Shown piece by piece: positions 1-7,572 of a DNA stretch of 64,000 nucleotides. The notes under the pieces were generated by a model. That model saw only the letters and a program-made list of their open reading frames with translations. It was not told the origin of the DNA and did no database searches. Position numbers and translations under genes: made by a program. This stretch comes from Rhizobiaceae bacterium. GTDB taxonomy: Bacteria > Pseudomonadota > Alphaproteobacteria > Rhizobiales > Rhizobiaceae. Location of the stretch: NCBI GenBank assembly GCA_014238155.1, contig JABABQ010000067.1, positions 1 to 64,000 of the forward strand. The letters run 5' to 3'. Position 1 is the first letter of the stretch; every line of letters begins with the position of its first letter.

Positions 1-20
1 GTATCCGTCCGATGAAGGTG
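1..20. repeat. Probable left terminal inverted repeat of IS66
   Basis: Starts with GTA and matches the right terminal repeat of the element at 12 of 20 positions. It lies 26 bp beyond the tnpC stop codon, the usual place for the distal end. Exact boundary is inferred because the sequence outside the window is not visible. Confidence 0.6.
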
Positions 21-46
21 CTCTGGCGGCATAGCTTTGAGTTTTG

Positions 47-1606
47 TTACGCTGCGGATGCAACGTAACGCCAAGGGAGCAGTTGGTCGATACGAGTGAT
101 CTTGTGATCGGCGATACGGGCAAGAGTATCGGTAAGCCATGCCTGCGGATCGACACCGTTTAGTTTGGCAGTCTCGATCAGGGTGTAGATAATCGCGGCT
201 GACTTGCCACCGTTCTCAGAACCCATGAACAGATAGTTTTTTCGTCCCAGAGCTACACAGCGCATGGATCGCTCGGCAGAATTATTGTCGAGTTCGAGAA
301 TACCGTGGTCGAGGTAAGATCGCATCTTCTTCATACGGGTCAGGGTGTAGCGGATCGCTTTGGCGAGTTCAGACTTTCCGGAGATTTTGGGCAATTGTGT
401 GCCAAGCCATGCTTCCAATTCATCGAATAACGGTTTCGCCTTTTCCTGCCGGATGGTAACGCGGTCTTCTGGTGACATGCCCCGCACCTCTTTCTCGATA
501 CCATAGAGCGCGGCGATGCGCTTGATGGTCTCTTCGGCAACGGCTAGGCCTTGCGACTTGAACACATCGACGAATTTGCGGCGGGCGTGGGCCATGCACG
601 CCATCTCGCGAACGCGGGCCGAGCGGTATAGATCGTTGAAACCGGAATAACCGTCCGCGTGCATCCAGCCGGTGTAGTCCTTGAGATGTTCGCTCGGTTG
701 CTCAGCTTTGCGGTCCCGTGAGAAACGATAGAATGCTGCCGGTGGTGCTTCGCCCACCCACGGCCTTTCATCCCGGACATAAGCCCAAAGCCGCGCGGTC
801 TTTGTCTTTCCGGCACCTGGGGATAGCATATTCACCGGTGTATCATCGGCAAAGATGGCTTGCCCCGACTGTACATGACGCTGAATGGCATCAGCCAGTG
901 GTTCGAGCAGAGCAGCGGATTTGCCGACCCAATCGGCCAGCGTTGAGCGATCGAGATCGATGCCTTCACGCTCGAAGATTTGCGACTGGCGATAGAGTGG
1001 CAGATGATCGGCGTACTTGTTTACGAGGACATGCGCCAGCAATCCTGGTCCCGGCCGGCCTTTCTCGATTGGGCGAGACGGCATTGGTGACTGGCAAATG
1101 GCATCGCAGCAGATACACGCCATGCGCGGGCGAATGATCCGGTTCACGACGAAGCGTCCCGGTACGTATTCCAGTTCCTCAGTGACATCTTCACCGAGCG
1201 TCTTCAGCGACCCGCCGCAGTCGCTGCATTCGTCACCCGGCGATAGCACCTGATTGTTGCGGTGAAGATGGTCGGGCAAGGGCTTGCGGCGCGGCTTTTG
1301 CTTTGGTGCTTCTTCTGCGGCGTCGTTGATGTCATAGGCTGAGGGCGTATCGACAGCCTTTGCGATCTCGACTTCTTCCAAAGTCAGTTCAAGCTGGTCG
1401 AGGGCTTCGGACTTCGATCCAAACCTGTGACGGCGCAATCCGGCCAGTTCGTGCTTGAGCTTCTCGATCTGGTAATCGCGTTCCCGGATACCGGTCTCGA
1501 AGAGCGTCAATTTTTGTTTGCCAAGATCAATCTCTGCATCACGAAGCGCGATCATCGCCTGCAATACAGCGACATCATCGGGCAAATCAGAGGGGGCTTC
1601 GAGCAT
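47..1606 (-). CDS. tnpC: IS66 transposase (TnpC)
   Basis: Catalytic DDE transposase of IS66, 519 aa from the ATG at 1606. An N-terminal helical stretch (about residues 5-60) precedes a zinc-ribbon-like segment with CSDC and CICC motifs (about 127-167). The DDE core is visible as FADDTP (about 253-257), HADGYSG (about 316-322) and DNNSAER (about 440-446), followed by the IS66 C-terminal segment. An in-frame TTG at 1654 would add 16 residues, but the homologous start MLEAPSDLP favours 1606. It is the last gene of the tnpABC set, 73 bp after tnpB. The frame is intact, so the element may still be active. Confidence 0.93.
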   Translation of the reverse strand: MLEAPSDLPDDVAVLQAMIALRDAEIDLGKQKLTLFETGIRERDYQIEKLKHELAGLRRHRFGSKSEALDQLELTLEEVEIAKAVDTPSAYDINDAAEEAPKQKPRRKPLPDHLHRNNQVLSPGDECSDCGGSLKTLGEDVTEELEYVPGRFVVNRIIRPRMACICCDAICQSPMPSRPIEKGRPGPGLLAHVLVNKYADHLPLYRQSQIFEREGIDLDRSTLADWVGKSAALLEPLADAIQRHVQSGQAIFADDTPVNMLSPGAGKTKTARLWAYVRDERPWVGEAPPAAFYRFSRDRKAEQPSEHLKDYTGWMHADGYSGFNDLYRSARVREMACMAHARRKFVDVFKSQGLAVAEETIKRIAALYGIEKEVRGMSPEDRVTIRQEKAKPLFDELEAWLGTQLPKISGKSELAKAIRYTLTRMKKMRSYLDHGILELDNNSAERSMRCVALGRKNYLFMGSENGGKSAAIIYTLIETAKLNGVDPQAWLTDTLARIADHKITRIDQLLPWRYVASAA

Positions 1607-1679
1607 CAGGATACATACCAAAATGCAGCCTTCAAGGGAATCCCAAACCTCCAAAACAGACGTATTTACTGGCCCTGTG

Positions 1680-2027
1680 CTATCCAGCCTTCAGCGGTCG
1701 CCATGTCCGCTCCGGCATGCGCCAATCGATCCCCTCAAGCAGCATCGACAGTTGCGCAGGCGACAGTGAGACTTTGCCTGTCGATGGAGAAGGCCAGACA
1801 AACCGCCCCTTTTCCAGACGCTTCGAGAACAGGCACGCGCCCTGTCCATCCCACCAGATCACCTTGATCAAATCGCCGCGTCGCCCCCTGAACACAAACA
1901 AATGACCCGAGAACGGATCTTGCTTCAGGACGTCCTGCACCAACGCTGAAAGCCCGTTAAATCCTTTGCGCATGTCTGTGACGCCCGCCGCCAACCAGAC
2001 CTTTGTCGAGGCTGGAACCGGGATCAT
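1680..2027 (-). CDS. tnpB: IS66 accessory protein TnpB (Orf2)
   Basis: 115-aa IS66 Orf2-like protein with the family signatures [11 protein letters not shown]-type (here [16 protein letters not shown], about residues 15-30), the FRGRRGD segment near residue 48 and the [22 protein letters not shown] stretch. It is required for IS66 transposition although its biochemical role is not settled. Its ATG overlaps the tnpA stop by four bases (ATGA, 2024-2027), consistent with translational coupling. Intact and of usual length. Confidence 0.93.
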   Translation of the reverse strand: MIPVPASTKVWLAAGVTDMRKGFNGLSALVQDVLKQDPFSGHLFVFRGRRGDLIKVIWWDGQGACLFSKRLEKGRFVWPSPSTGKVSLSPAQLSMLLEGIDWRMPERTWRPLKAG

Positions 2028-2395
2028 TCAGATAATCCACGGATCAAACGCGCAAGCGCATCGGCGTCGTATGGTCCGTTGATACGGAGCCGAAGGCCGC
2101 AGGCCAGATCAATCTCCAGTGTGCCGGGTTCAGTGCTGTAACTCAAATCAGCCATGTCCCGTGGTTCGGTTATCTCGACCGGCAGAAAAACTGGCTCAGT
2201 TACAGCTAAACGCTCAGGCTCGAGCGGTTCCGCATCCGCGAAGCGTGGCTCCTTCAGCCAGTTGAACACCTGGTTCGCGTTGACATCGTACCGACGCGCA
2301 ACCTGTGAAACCGAAACACCAGAAACTCGCGTCTGGGCGCAGATCATCCGCTTCTCTTCATCATCCCAGTTCCGACGTCTGCGCCGCTTCGCCAC
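2024..2395 (-). CDS. tnpA: IS66 accessory protein TnpA (helix-turn-helix)
   Basis: 123-aa first protein of the IS66 set. After a basic start ([15 protein letters not shown]) comes a transposase-type helix-turn-helix at about residues 20-50 ([22 protein letters not shown]), which likely binds the element's ends. The C-terminal half is less conserved. It begins about 70 bp inside the right terminal repeat and overlaps tnpB by ATGA. Length is normal for the family. Confidence 0.92.
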   Translation of the reverse strand: MAKRRRRRNWDDEEKRMICAQTRVSGVSVSQVARRYDVNANQVFNWLKEPRFADAEPLEPERLAVTEPVFLPVEITEPRDMADLSYSTEPGTLEIDLACGLRLRINGPYDADALARLIRGLSE

Positions 2396-2463
2396 AATCC
2401 ACTCCCCTAATGTCCATTTAATCGCTAATGGACATTACCTCTCACTACCGTTCAAAGGCAGGG

Positions 2464-2483
2464 CGGGTTCGCCGGGCGCTTAC
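2464..2483. repeat. Right terminal inverted repeat of IS66
   Basis: On the minus strand reads GTAAGCGCCCGGCGAACCCG, the characteristic GTAAGCG start of IS66-family ends. It lies about 70 bp upstream of the tnpA start and abuts the truncated methyltransferase reading frame. Confidence 0.85.
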
Positions 2484-3127
2484 ACCTGTTCCGTGACTTG
2501 CCAATGTGAAGCTTTTAAGAGCGCCAAATAGTCACTCTCCATATCAGCAAATTCTGGCGCGTTCGCGAGCGCCCGCGCATGCTCGGATTGAGAAAGTCCC
2601 GGAGCAATCGAAATCACCGTAAACGCCATAATTCCATCGGGACGGATAACCCTTCGACATTGTTCCAACACGCCACGCTTGCGAACCAGACAACACAGCA
2701 AATCACTGTGGCTGATGGCATCAAAGCTTGCGTTCTCGTGGGGCAGGTTTGCGGCATCCGCGATGCAGGTAGATACGCGGTCCGCCACTCCTTCTTCCTG
2801 CGACCGTTGCTCGGCAATTTTCAATGCGATCTCTGGCATGTCGACCAGCGTGACGTCACAACCGGTCTGCCGGGCCATATAAATTCCGGGCCAGCCGGAT
2901 CCAGCTCCCAGATCGATAAGTTTCACACCACTTTTGAGACCCAGAATTCGGATTTGATCATCAGCCTGTTGCTGACTGGTCCAGCTGTTACCGCCAAAAT
3001 CACACCCACAGACTTCTCGCTCGATGGACAACATCACCGAATTGCTCGATCTGGAGTAGAATTCTTCAAAACGCTTCTTCTGAACCAACTCAGATTCACT
3101 GCAGCAAAACATACGTGTCCCCAACAT
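2480..3127 (-). pseudogene. SAM-dependent methyltransferase, 3' end truncated by IS66
   Basis: 215-residue remnant of a class I methyltransferase. The SAM-binding motif I is LIDLGAGSGWPG (about residues 70-81) and the acidic motif II residue is in VTLVDMPE (about 96). The frame is open until the IS66 end, where the last codon GTG and the stop TAA are contributed partly or wholly by the terminal repeat GTAAGCG. Homologues I would expect run further past the LLKASHWQVTE segment, so the product has probably lost its C-terminal strand region. The original substrate cannot be told. It lies 48 bp downstream of the Lrp gene on the same strand, so the two were probably co-transcribed. Whether the shortened protein is functional is unknown. 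Confidence 0.75.
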
Positions 3128-3175
3128 TCTTCACAAAATGGGTACCACAATTCGCCGCAGATGTCCGGTTCCGCA

Positions 3176-3625
3176 TCATAATGGCAGCGCCGTTGTATCC
3201 TTGATCTCCTCCATCACAAAACTGGCGGAAATATCGCTCAACCGCAGGCGGGTCGTCAAACGTTGATAAAAAGCATCGTAAGATTTTACATCGCGCACAC
3301 AGACCCGAAGCACATAATCCAGTTCCCCGCTCATGCGATAGGCACCGGTGATCTCTGGCATGGCATGAACAGCTTTACGGAAGTTGTCCGCCCAATCCGC
3401 CGCGTGTTGGTTGGTTCGCACCAGAACCAATACCGTCAATCCCAGATCAACAGCTTCTGAATCAACCAAAGCAACGCGCCCCTTGATTATGCCGGTCGAT
3501 TCCAGTTGCTTGACCCGCCGCCAACAGGCATTGCGCGACAGATTGACCTTGTCAGCGAGCGAATCCACCGACTGATCTGCATCAACCTGCAACGCCCGCA
3601 AAATTTCGCGATCATAATCGTCCAT
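3176..3625 (-). CDS. Lrp/AsnC family transcriptional regulator
   Basis: 149-aa DNA-binding regulator. An N-terminal winged helix (about residues 1-55, with DREILRALQVDADQSVDSLA and the recognition stretch LSRNACWRRVKQLE) is followed by the ligand-binding RAM domain (about 60-140, MPEITGAYRMSGELDYVLRV). The start ATG at 3625 matches the family's first residues; a TTG at 3655 lies inside a palindrome and is less likely. The gene reads into the truncated methyltransferase, a likely regulated target, and is divergent from the DUF6356 gene. Two copies of a TTGGGA(N5)TCCCAA-type site lie upstream, suggesting autoregulation (inference). Confidence 0.92.
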   Translation of the reverse strand: MDDYDREILRALQVDADQSVDSLADKVNLSRNACWRRVKQLESTGIIKGRVALVDSEAVDLGLTVLVLVRTNQHAADWADNFRKAVHAMPEITGAYRMSGELDYVLRVCVRDVKSYDAFYQRLTTRLRLSDISASFVMEEIKDTTALPL

Positions 3626-3638
3626 AAAATCCAGTATA

Positions 3639-3655
3639 TTGGGATATTTTCCCAA
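3639..3655. promoter_or_regulatory. Palindromic candidate operator of the Lrp gene
   Basis: TTGGGATATTTTCCCAA is a perfect 6-5-6 inverted repeat 14 bp upstream of the Lrp start codon. A second, imperfect copy (TTGGGATTTTTTCCA) starts at 3679, exactly 40 bp away, so both would face the same side of the helix. Position between two divergent genes fits an autoregulatory Lrp site. Confidence 0.5.
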
Positions 3656-3678
3656 AATCTAGCCAAGTTGTTTGAAGA

Positions 3679-3693
3679 TTGGGATTTTTTCCA
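3679..3693. promoter_or_regulatory. Second, imperfect Lrp-type operator copy
   Basis: TTGGGATTTTTTCCA repeats the left arm and spacer of the palindrome at 3639-3655 with a shortened right arm. It is offset by 40 bp, about four helical turns, as is common for cooperative Lrp binding. Confidence 0.35.
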
Positions 3694-3741
3694 GCTTGCG
3701 ACCCCCTATTCTGTTGGAAGTTTCAACCGGATTTTCTCACC

Positions 3742-3951
3742 ATGCGCGCTATGATCTCTAAAGTTTTTCTCGACCATCCCGCTTCCGTCGAGGAGAATTA
3801 TTTTGAGCATTTGGCCTTTGCTGGTCGATTTGCCGGCTCTTTGTTTCTTGCCGGCGGCGCAGCTCTGGTACATGCCATCATTCCTTGTCTGTTTGAAAAA
3901 ACAGCCAGCAATCTGATTCGCAACATGTATGCCCGGATCGAAAACCGCTAG
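3742..3951 (+). CDS. DUF6356 family small membrane-associated protein
   Basis: 69-aa protein starting MRAMISKVFLDHPASVEENYFEH, which I recognise as the DUF6356 pattern (F-x-DHP-x-S-V-x-E-x-Y-x-EH). A hydrophobic segment with glycines at about residues 27-50 (FAGRFAGSLFLAGGAALVHAII) may insert in the membrane. Function is unknown. The ATG at 3742 is preferred over an upstream in-frame codon because the family starts just before the DHP motif. It ends 5 bp before the glutamine amidotransferase gene, so the two form an operon, and it is divergent from the Lrp gene. Confidence 0.8.
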   Translation: MRAMISKVFLDHPASVEENYFEHLAFAGRFAGSLFLAGGAALVHAIIPCLFEKTASNLIRNMYARIENR

Positions 3952-3956
3952 ATATT

Positions 3957-4778
3957 ATGTGCCGTTTGGTTGCTTATTGCGGAGCCTCTATTCCGCTGGA
4001 AAACATCGTCATTAATCCCAGCCATTCGCTGGTCAAACAAAGCCAGGTGGCTGAAGAAGCCAAACTGGCGGTTAATGGCGATGGATTCGGGTTGGCCTGG
4101 TACCCAGGTAATGACAGTGAAGCGCAAATCGATTTCCCTCAGTCGATGCCAGCGCTTTATAAAGAAATCATGCCTGCTTGGGCCAACCCGAATCTCTTAC
4201 ATATCTGTCGTGCAATCAGTTCACCTGTATTTGTCGCGCATGTTCGCGCCTCAACCTTTGGTGGCGCGTCCTACCAAAACTGCCACCCGTTCACCCATGA
4301 CAAATGGTCATTCGTTCACAACGGTCAGATTGGTGGATTTGAAGAATTGCGCCGAGAACTTGAAAACCGGCTGCCAAATGAACTTTTTCGCACACGGCTT
4401 GGCATCACAGATTCAGAATTGATTTTCCTGCTGCTGATCGCCAATGGCCTGGAAACTTCTGCCCAACTTGCCTGCGAGTTGACAATCGCCGAGATTGCCG
4501 AACTGCACGCCGCCCGAGGTTGCCGTCAGCCCTTGCGACTAACGTTTGTTCCGACCGATGGAGTTTGCCTGTTCGGCTGCCGCTATTCCAGCGACAACAA
4601 TTCACCCACCCTGTACCTGTCTCCGGAACTGGACCATGGCGGTTATGCGCTGGCATCGGAACCATTGGATGGGCACCACCCTATGTGGTCACTGGTCGAT
4701 GAAAGCACATTTGTGCGGATAGACCGGCACAGCCAGGAGAGTTTTGCCCTGTCTTCAGCCAAGTTGGTCGCTGCCTGA
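3957..4778 (+). CDS. Class II glutamine amidotransferase
   Basis: 273-aa protein of the YafJ/EgtC-type class II amidotransferases. The start MCRLVAYCG places the catalytic cysteine at residue 2 after methionine removal. Further signatures are NGDGFGLAWY (about 40-49), the FVAHVRAST oxyanion/glutamine-binding stretch (about 100) and NCHPFTHDKWSFVHNGQIGGF (about 112-132). Such domains release ammonia from glutamine; this stand-alone form could act as an amidohydrolase on a gamma-glutamyl substrate. No ergothioneine genes are near, so EgtC is not supported. Co-transcribed with the DUF6356 gene. Confidence 0.88.
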   Translation: MCRLVAYCGASIPLENIVINPSHSLVKQSQVAEEAKLAVNGDGFGLAWYPGNDSEAQIDFPQSMPALYKEIMPAWANPNLLHICRAISSPVFVAHVRASTFGGASYQNCHPFTHDKWSFVHNGQIGGFEELRRELENRLPNELFRTRLGITDSELIFLLLIANGLETSAQLACELTIAEIAELHAARGCRQPLRLTFVPTDGVCLFGCRYSSDNNSPTLYLSPELDHGGYALASEPLDGHHPMWSLVDESTFVRIDRHSQESFALSSAKLVAA

Positions 4779-4820
4779 ACCGTTGCGCACCTCACGAGGC
4801 CCATATTCCAACCCAACTGC

Positions 4821-5420
4821 CTATTTCTCATAGCCTTCAAGACACGCGCAGACCAGCAATTTTAGCTGGTCCGGAACGGTTTCCTTGGGCAAGCCTACGG
4901 TACGATCATCAAGCGACAATTCGACAATTCCGTGGACAGCTGAAAACAGTGTGCGGGCAATAAGATGAACGTCTTCGGGTTGCGCGTCAGGCAATAGTTG
5001 CTGCAGCGGCTGTTCGATATGTTGAAGCAACTGTACCTGCCCTTGATATATCCAGTCGGGTAGATCGTGATTTTCAGGAAATGCATGATCAAACAGGGCC
5101 CGCCAGGGTTTGGTGTGGCTATCGGCAAAGTCGAAATAAGCGCAGGCGAGGCCGACCAATCCATCAAGAGGCTTGTCCTCAACACCCCCTGCGGCATCTG
5201 TCATAACTTTGTCGATGCGAACCAAAGTACGCATATTCGCATGCAGTATGAGCATGTGGATGTCATCGAAAACATTGTAGATGGAGCCGAGCGAGCAGCC
5301 GACGTCGTTGGCCAGATCACGGGCTCTGAGATTGACCAAGCCATGTGAGGCGATGCGTGCTTCTGCTGCATCAATCAGGTCGGCTTGGAGTTTGGCTTTC
5401 CGTTCCTTGGCCTTTGACAT
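4821..5420 (-). CDS. TetR/AcrR family transcriptional regulator
   Basis: 199-aa regulator with an N-terminal TetR helix-turn-helix (about residues 10-58: ADLIDAAEARIASHGLVNLR, then VGCSLGSIYNVFDDIHMLI). The C-terminal ligand domain resembles the WHG type (LFDHAFPENHDLPDWIY). It is divergent from the pspA-like gene and the region between them carries three TGAAC-N3-GTTCA-like palindromes, so it most likely represses itself and the pspA operon. The inducer is unknown. Confidence 0.9.
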   Translation of the reverse strand: MSKAKERKAKLQADLIDAAEARIASHGLVNLRARDLANDVGCSLGSIYNVFDDIHMLILHANMRTLVRIDKVMTDAAGGVEDKPLDGLVGLACAYFDFADSHTKPWRALFDHAFPENHDLPDWIYQGQVQLLQHIEQPLQQLLPDAQPEDVHLIARTLFSAVHGIVELSLDDRTVGLPKETVPDQLKLLVCACLEGYEK

Positions 5421-5501
5421 GTTTCATCCTTACTGAGACGATTGGAAGTGTTGCATACCTCCCCTCTTATACCGGAAGTTCAGCAGAATCAGCAACAAAA
5501 T

Positions 5502-5514
5502 TGAACGGCGTTCA
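5502..5514. promoter_or_regulatory. TetR-type operator 1 (TGAACGGCGTTCA)
   Basis: Perfect 6-1-6 palindrome between the TetR gene and pspA. It is repeated with variations at 5524-5536 (TGAACATTGTTTA) and 5559-5571 (TGAACAACGTTCA). All are 13 bp long and share TGAAC-N3-GTT. Confidence 0.55.
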
Positions 5515-5523
5515 TTATTTTCT

Positions 5524-5536
5524 TGAACATTGTTTA
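5524..5536. promoter_or_regulatory. TetR-type operator 2 (imperfect) within the pspA promoter
   Basis: TGAACATTGTTTA shares the half-site TGAAC with the two flanking palindromes and overlaps a candidate -35 box TTGAAC (5523-5528). A TATCTA -10 box lies at 5546-5551 with 17-bp spacing, so binding here would block RNA polymerase. Confidence 0.4.
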
Positions 5537-5558
5537 ATTATGCCTTATCTAACCTTCG

Positions 5559-5571
5559 TGAACAACGTTCA
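5559..5571. promoter_or_regulatory. TetR-type operator 3 (TGAACAACGTTCA)
   Basis: 5-3-5 palindrome 16 bp upstream of the pspA start codon, matching the 5502-5514 palindrome at 11 of 13 positions. Located near the inferred transcription start. Confidence 0.5.
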
Positions 5572-5587
5572 AAACAAGGAATATCTG

Positions 5588-6289
5588 ATGTATAAGCAAG
5601 TTTTCACCCTGCTGCGCGGCAGTGCCCATGAGGCAGCAGAGCAATTCACCGACGCCAACGCGTTACCCATTTTGCGGCAGCAGATTCGTGATGCTGCGCG
5701 ATCGATACAGGCTTCCAAATGCGCAATTGCAGCCGCCATGGCTCAATATCAGGCTGAAGTTGATCACCATCAGGCGATCGCCGCCAAGATCACCGATCTG
5801 GAAGAGCGTGCATTGGCGGCCATGGATAAAAATCAAGATGAACTGGCCCATGAGGCAGCAGAAGTTCTGGCAAGTCTGGAAGAGGAAAATGACACCTCGC
5901 TGGCCGCACAACTGATGTTTCGTGAACAAATTGGCGGATTGAAATCGCAGTTGCGAGAAGCCCAATCGATATTGCGTGAATTGCAGCGCGGTCAGCGCCT
6001 TGCAGCGGCTTCACACTCCACAAGTCGGCTGAACACACGCGGTGTGGGCTGTGACCATTCTTCCCTGACTGCTGCACGAGAAACCCTCAAACGTCTGCAG
6101 GCCCGACAAATGCAACACCAACGCAAGGCCGACGCTATGGCTGAGCTTAATCGCACCGCCAATCCTGATAGCGTGACCGAGAAACTGGCAAATGCCGGTT
6201 GCGGCAATCCAGTCAAAAAATCCGCGGACGATGTCCTCGACAGATTGAGGGCCAAATCCAAAAAATCCAAAAAAACTGGAAAATCCTGA
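5588..6289 (+). CDS. pspA: PspA/IM30 family envelope-stress protein
   Basis: 233-aa, largely alpha-helical coiled-coil protein. The start MYKQVFTLLRGSAHEAAEQF and the following LRQQIRDAARSIQASKCAIAAAMAQYQ segment are PspA/IM30-like; charged heptads run to about residue 130. A lysine/serine-rich tail (RAKSKKSKKTGKS) ends it. PspA proteins coat and stabilise damaged inner membrane in an ESCRT-III-like way. An upstream in-frame extension crossing the operators is unlikely; ATG 5588 is the homologous start. It leads an operon with a YiaA-like membrane protein 51 bp downstream, and appears controlled by the divergent TetR gene rather than PspF. Confidence 0.82.
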   Translation: MYKQVFTLLRGSAHEAAEQFTDANALPILRQQIRDAARSIQASKCAIAAAMAQYQAEVDHHQAIAAKITDLEERALAAMDKNQDELAHEAAEVLASLEEENDTSLAAQLMFREQIGGLKSQLREAQSILRELQRGQRLAAASHSTSRLNTRGVGCDHSSLTAARETLKRLQARQMQHQRKADAMAELNRTANPDSVTEKLANAGCGNPVKKSADDVLDRLRAKSKKSKKTGKS

Positions 6290-6340
6290 CTCTTTTCCCA
6301 TTGGAATCATCAAGACCAACACTGAAAAGGAACCAAAACC

Positions 6341-6622
6341 ATGAACAACATTTCAGCTGGCCACACTCAGGCCTGGACCTATTTTACCGTCGCAATATTC
6401 GGCATTGCCGCATCCATGATGGCAGGTGGCATCTATTTCCTGGAAGCATCATTTTCTGCCAAGGGCTTTTATGCGATGGCGGCGATCATGCTGGTGCATA
6501 CGTCAATAACTTTGACCAAGACTCTGCGCGACCATGAAGAATCCGACAAGCTGATCAACAAACTGGAAGATGCCAAGACTGAAAAACTGTTGATGGATAC
6601 TTCCGAAAGCGACTTGATGTAA
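6341..6622 (+). CDS. YiaA/YiaB-type two-helix inner membrane protein
   Basis: 93-aa protein with two hydrophobic helices (about residues 13-33 and 41-58, AWTYFTVAIFGIAASMMAGG and GFYAMAAIMLVHTSITLTK) matching the YiaAB two-helix domain, then a charged tail. This domain often accompanies PspA-like proteins. Same strand as pspA and without an obvious terminator between them, so probably the second gene of the stress operon. Biochemical role unknown. Confidence 0.8.
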   Translation: MNNISAGHTQAWTYFTVAIFGIAASMMAGGIYFLEASFSAKGFYAMAAIMLVHTSITLTKTLRDHEESDKLINKLEDAKTEKLLMDTSESDLM

Positions 6623-6654
6623 GTCAACGCCGCCATACAAGTGTAGCCCAACAC

Positions 6655-6692
6655 TCACCCCGCTGGATCATTCGATTGGTTCAGTGGGGTGA
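6655..6692 (+). terminator. Stem-loop after the pspA-yiaA operon
   Basis: TCACCCCGCTG (6655-6665) pairs with CAGTGGGGTGA (6682-6692), an 11-bp stem with one G-U pair and a 16-base loop, 32 bp after the YiaA-like gene. The downstream T run is poor, so it may be a weak intrinsic terminator or an RNA-stabilising hairpin. Confidence 0.45.
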
Positions 6693-6845
6693 TGGTTGAT
6701 TTAATTCAACAGACCAATTGCGGCACTAACGGAAGCAATCTCCGCCGCAAGCTGAAATTAGCCGACGGAGCTGCTTGCAGACTTTACAGCAATATTAAAT
6801 TGGTTATTTGTAGAAACCTGCTCGACCCATTTTTACAAATTAAAT

Positions 6846-7478
6846 ATGCCCGATCTCTCAACATTACTTGTGTTCACTTTGGCCTGTCTTGCGCTCAACG
6901 CTTCGCCTGGACCCGATATGTTGTTGATCGCCACCAGAAGCGCTGCACAAGGGTGGTTGGCAGGACTTGCAACATATCTGGGCATTGCTCTGGGTGCCTA
7001 TTGCCATGCTGTGGCGCTGGCACTTGGCTTGTCGCAACTGTTTCTGGCAATTCCCACCGCCTATGATGTGGTGCGCTTTGCGGGTGCTGCCTATCTCATC
7101 TTCCTGGCCTGGCAGGCTTTGAAAGCCGGGACCCGACCGCGCCAGAACGGCGTATCCCCCTCCGAACTGTCGTTCATCACGCTTTTTCGTCAAGGCCTGT
7201 TGACCAACATCCTCAACCCGAAAGTTGCATTGTTTTTTCTGGCGCTGTTTCCCCAATTCATCGACCCAATGCAGGGATCGGTTGCCTTGCAGATCTTGAC
7301 CCTTGCAACAGTGTTGAACATTTCCGGTCTGATTGTGAACGGCATCGTTATCCTGCTGGCAAGCAAGGCCAGCTCCTGTCTTGCAAGTGATGGACGGGCT
7401 TCGCGAATTGCCAGATACCTGTCGGCACTTGTCTTTGGTGGCCTTGCCGCGCGCCTTGCGTTTGATGGATCACGATAG
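6846..7478 (+). CDS. LysE family amino-acid exporter
   Basis: 210-aa inner-membrane protein of the LysE/RhtB translocator family. It shows the N-terminal signature NASPGPDMLLIATRSAAQGW (about residues 18-37) and about six hydrophobic segments. The LNPKVALFFLALFPQF motif at about residues 120-135 is characteristic. Members export basic amino acids, homoserine lactones or other small solutes; the substrate here is unknown. It is followed by pccB 94 bp downstream on the same strand and may be transcribed separately. Confidence 0.9.
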   Translation: MPDLSTLLVFTLACLALNASPGPDMLLIATRSAAQGWLAGLATYLGIALGAYCHAVALALGLSQLFLAIPTAYDVVRFAGAAYLIFLAWQALKAGTRPRQNGVSPSELSFITLFRQGLLTNILNPKVALFFLALFPQFIDPMQGSVALQILTLATVLNISGLIVNGIVILLASKASSCLASDGRASRIARYLSALVFGGLAARLAFDGSR

Positions 7479-7572
7479 GCTGCGACGCACCCTTTCTGCT
7501 GCCAAAGATGTAATTGCGCTGGACGGTAAGCGGCTCTAGGTTTGTATAATCCCTTCTCGCGGAAGACCGAAC

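Larger units (their letters stand above)
1..2483 (-). mobile_element. IS66-family insertion sequence
   Basis: Three genes in the classical IS66 order tnpA, tnpB, tnpC read on the minus strand and fill the interval. The right end (2464-2483) on the minus strand starts GTAAGCGCCCGGCGAACCCG, a typical IS66 terminal repeat. The first 20 bases of the window, GTATCCGTCCGATGAAGGTG, match that repeat at 12 of 20 positions, so position 1 is probably the exact other end. Total length of about 2.48 kb fits the family. The element lies in the 3' end of a methyltransferase gene. IS66 elements make 8-bp target duplications; the candidate here is ACCTGTTC at 2484-2491, whose partner would be just outside the window. 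Confidence 0.9.

Noticed and set aside
5345-5587. N-terminal extension of PspA
   Set aside because: It would run through the TetR gene start, the promoter and three operators; homologues start at MYKQVFTLLR.
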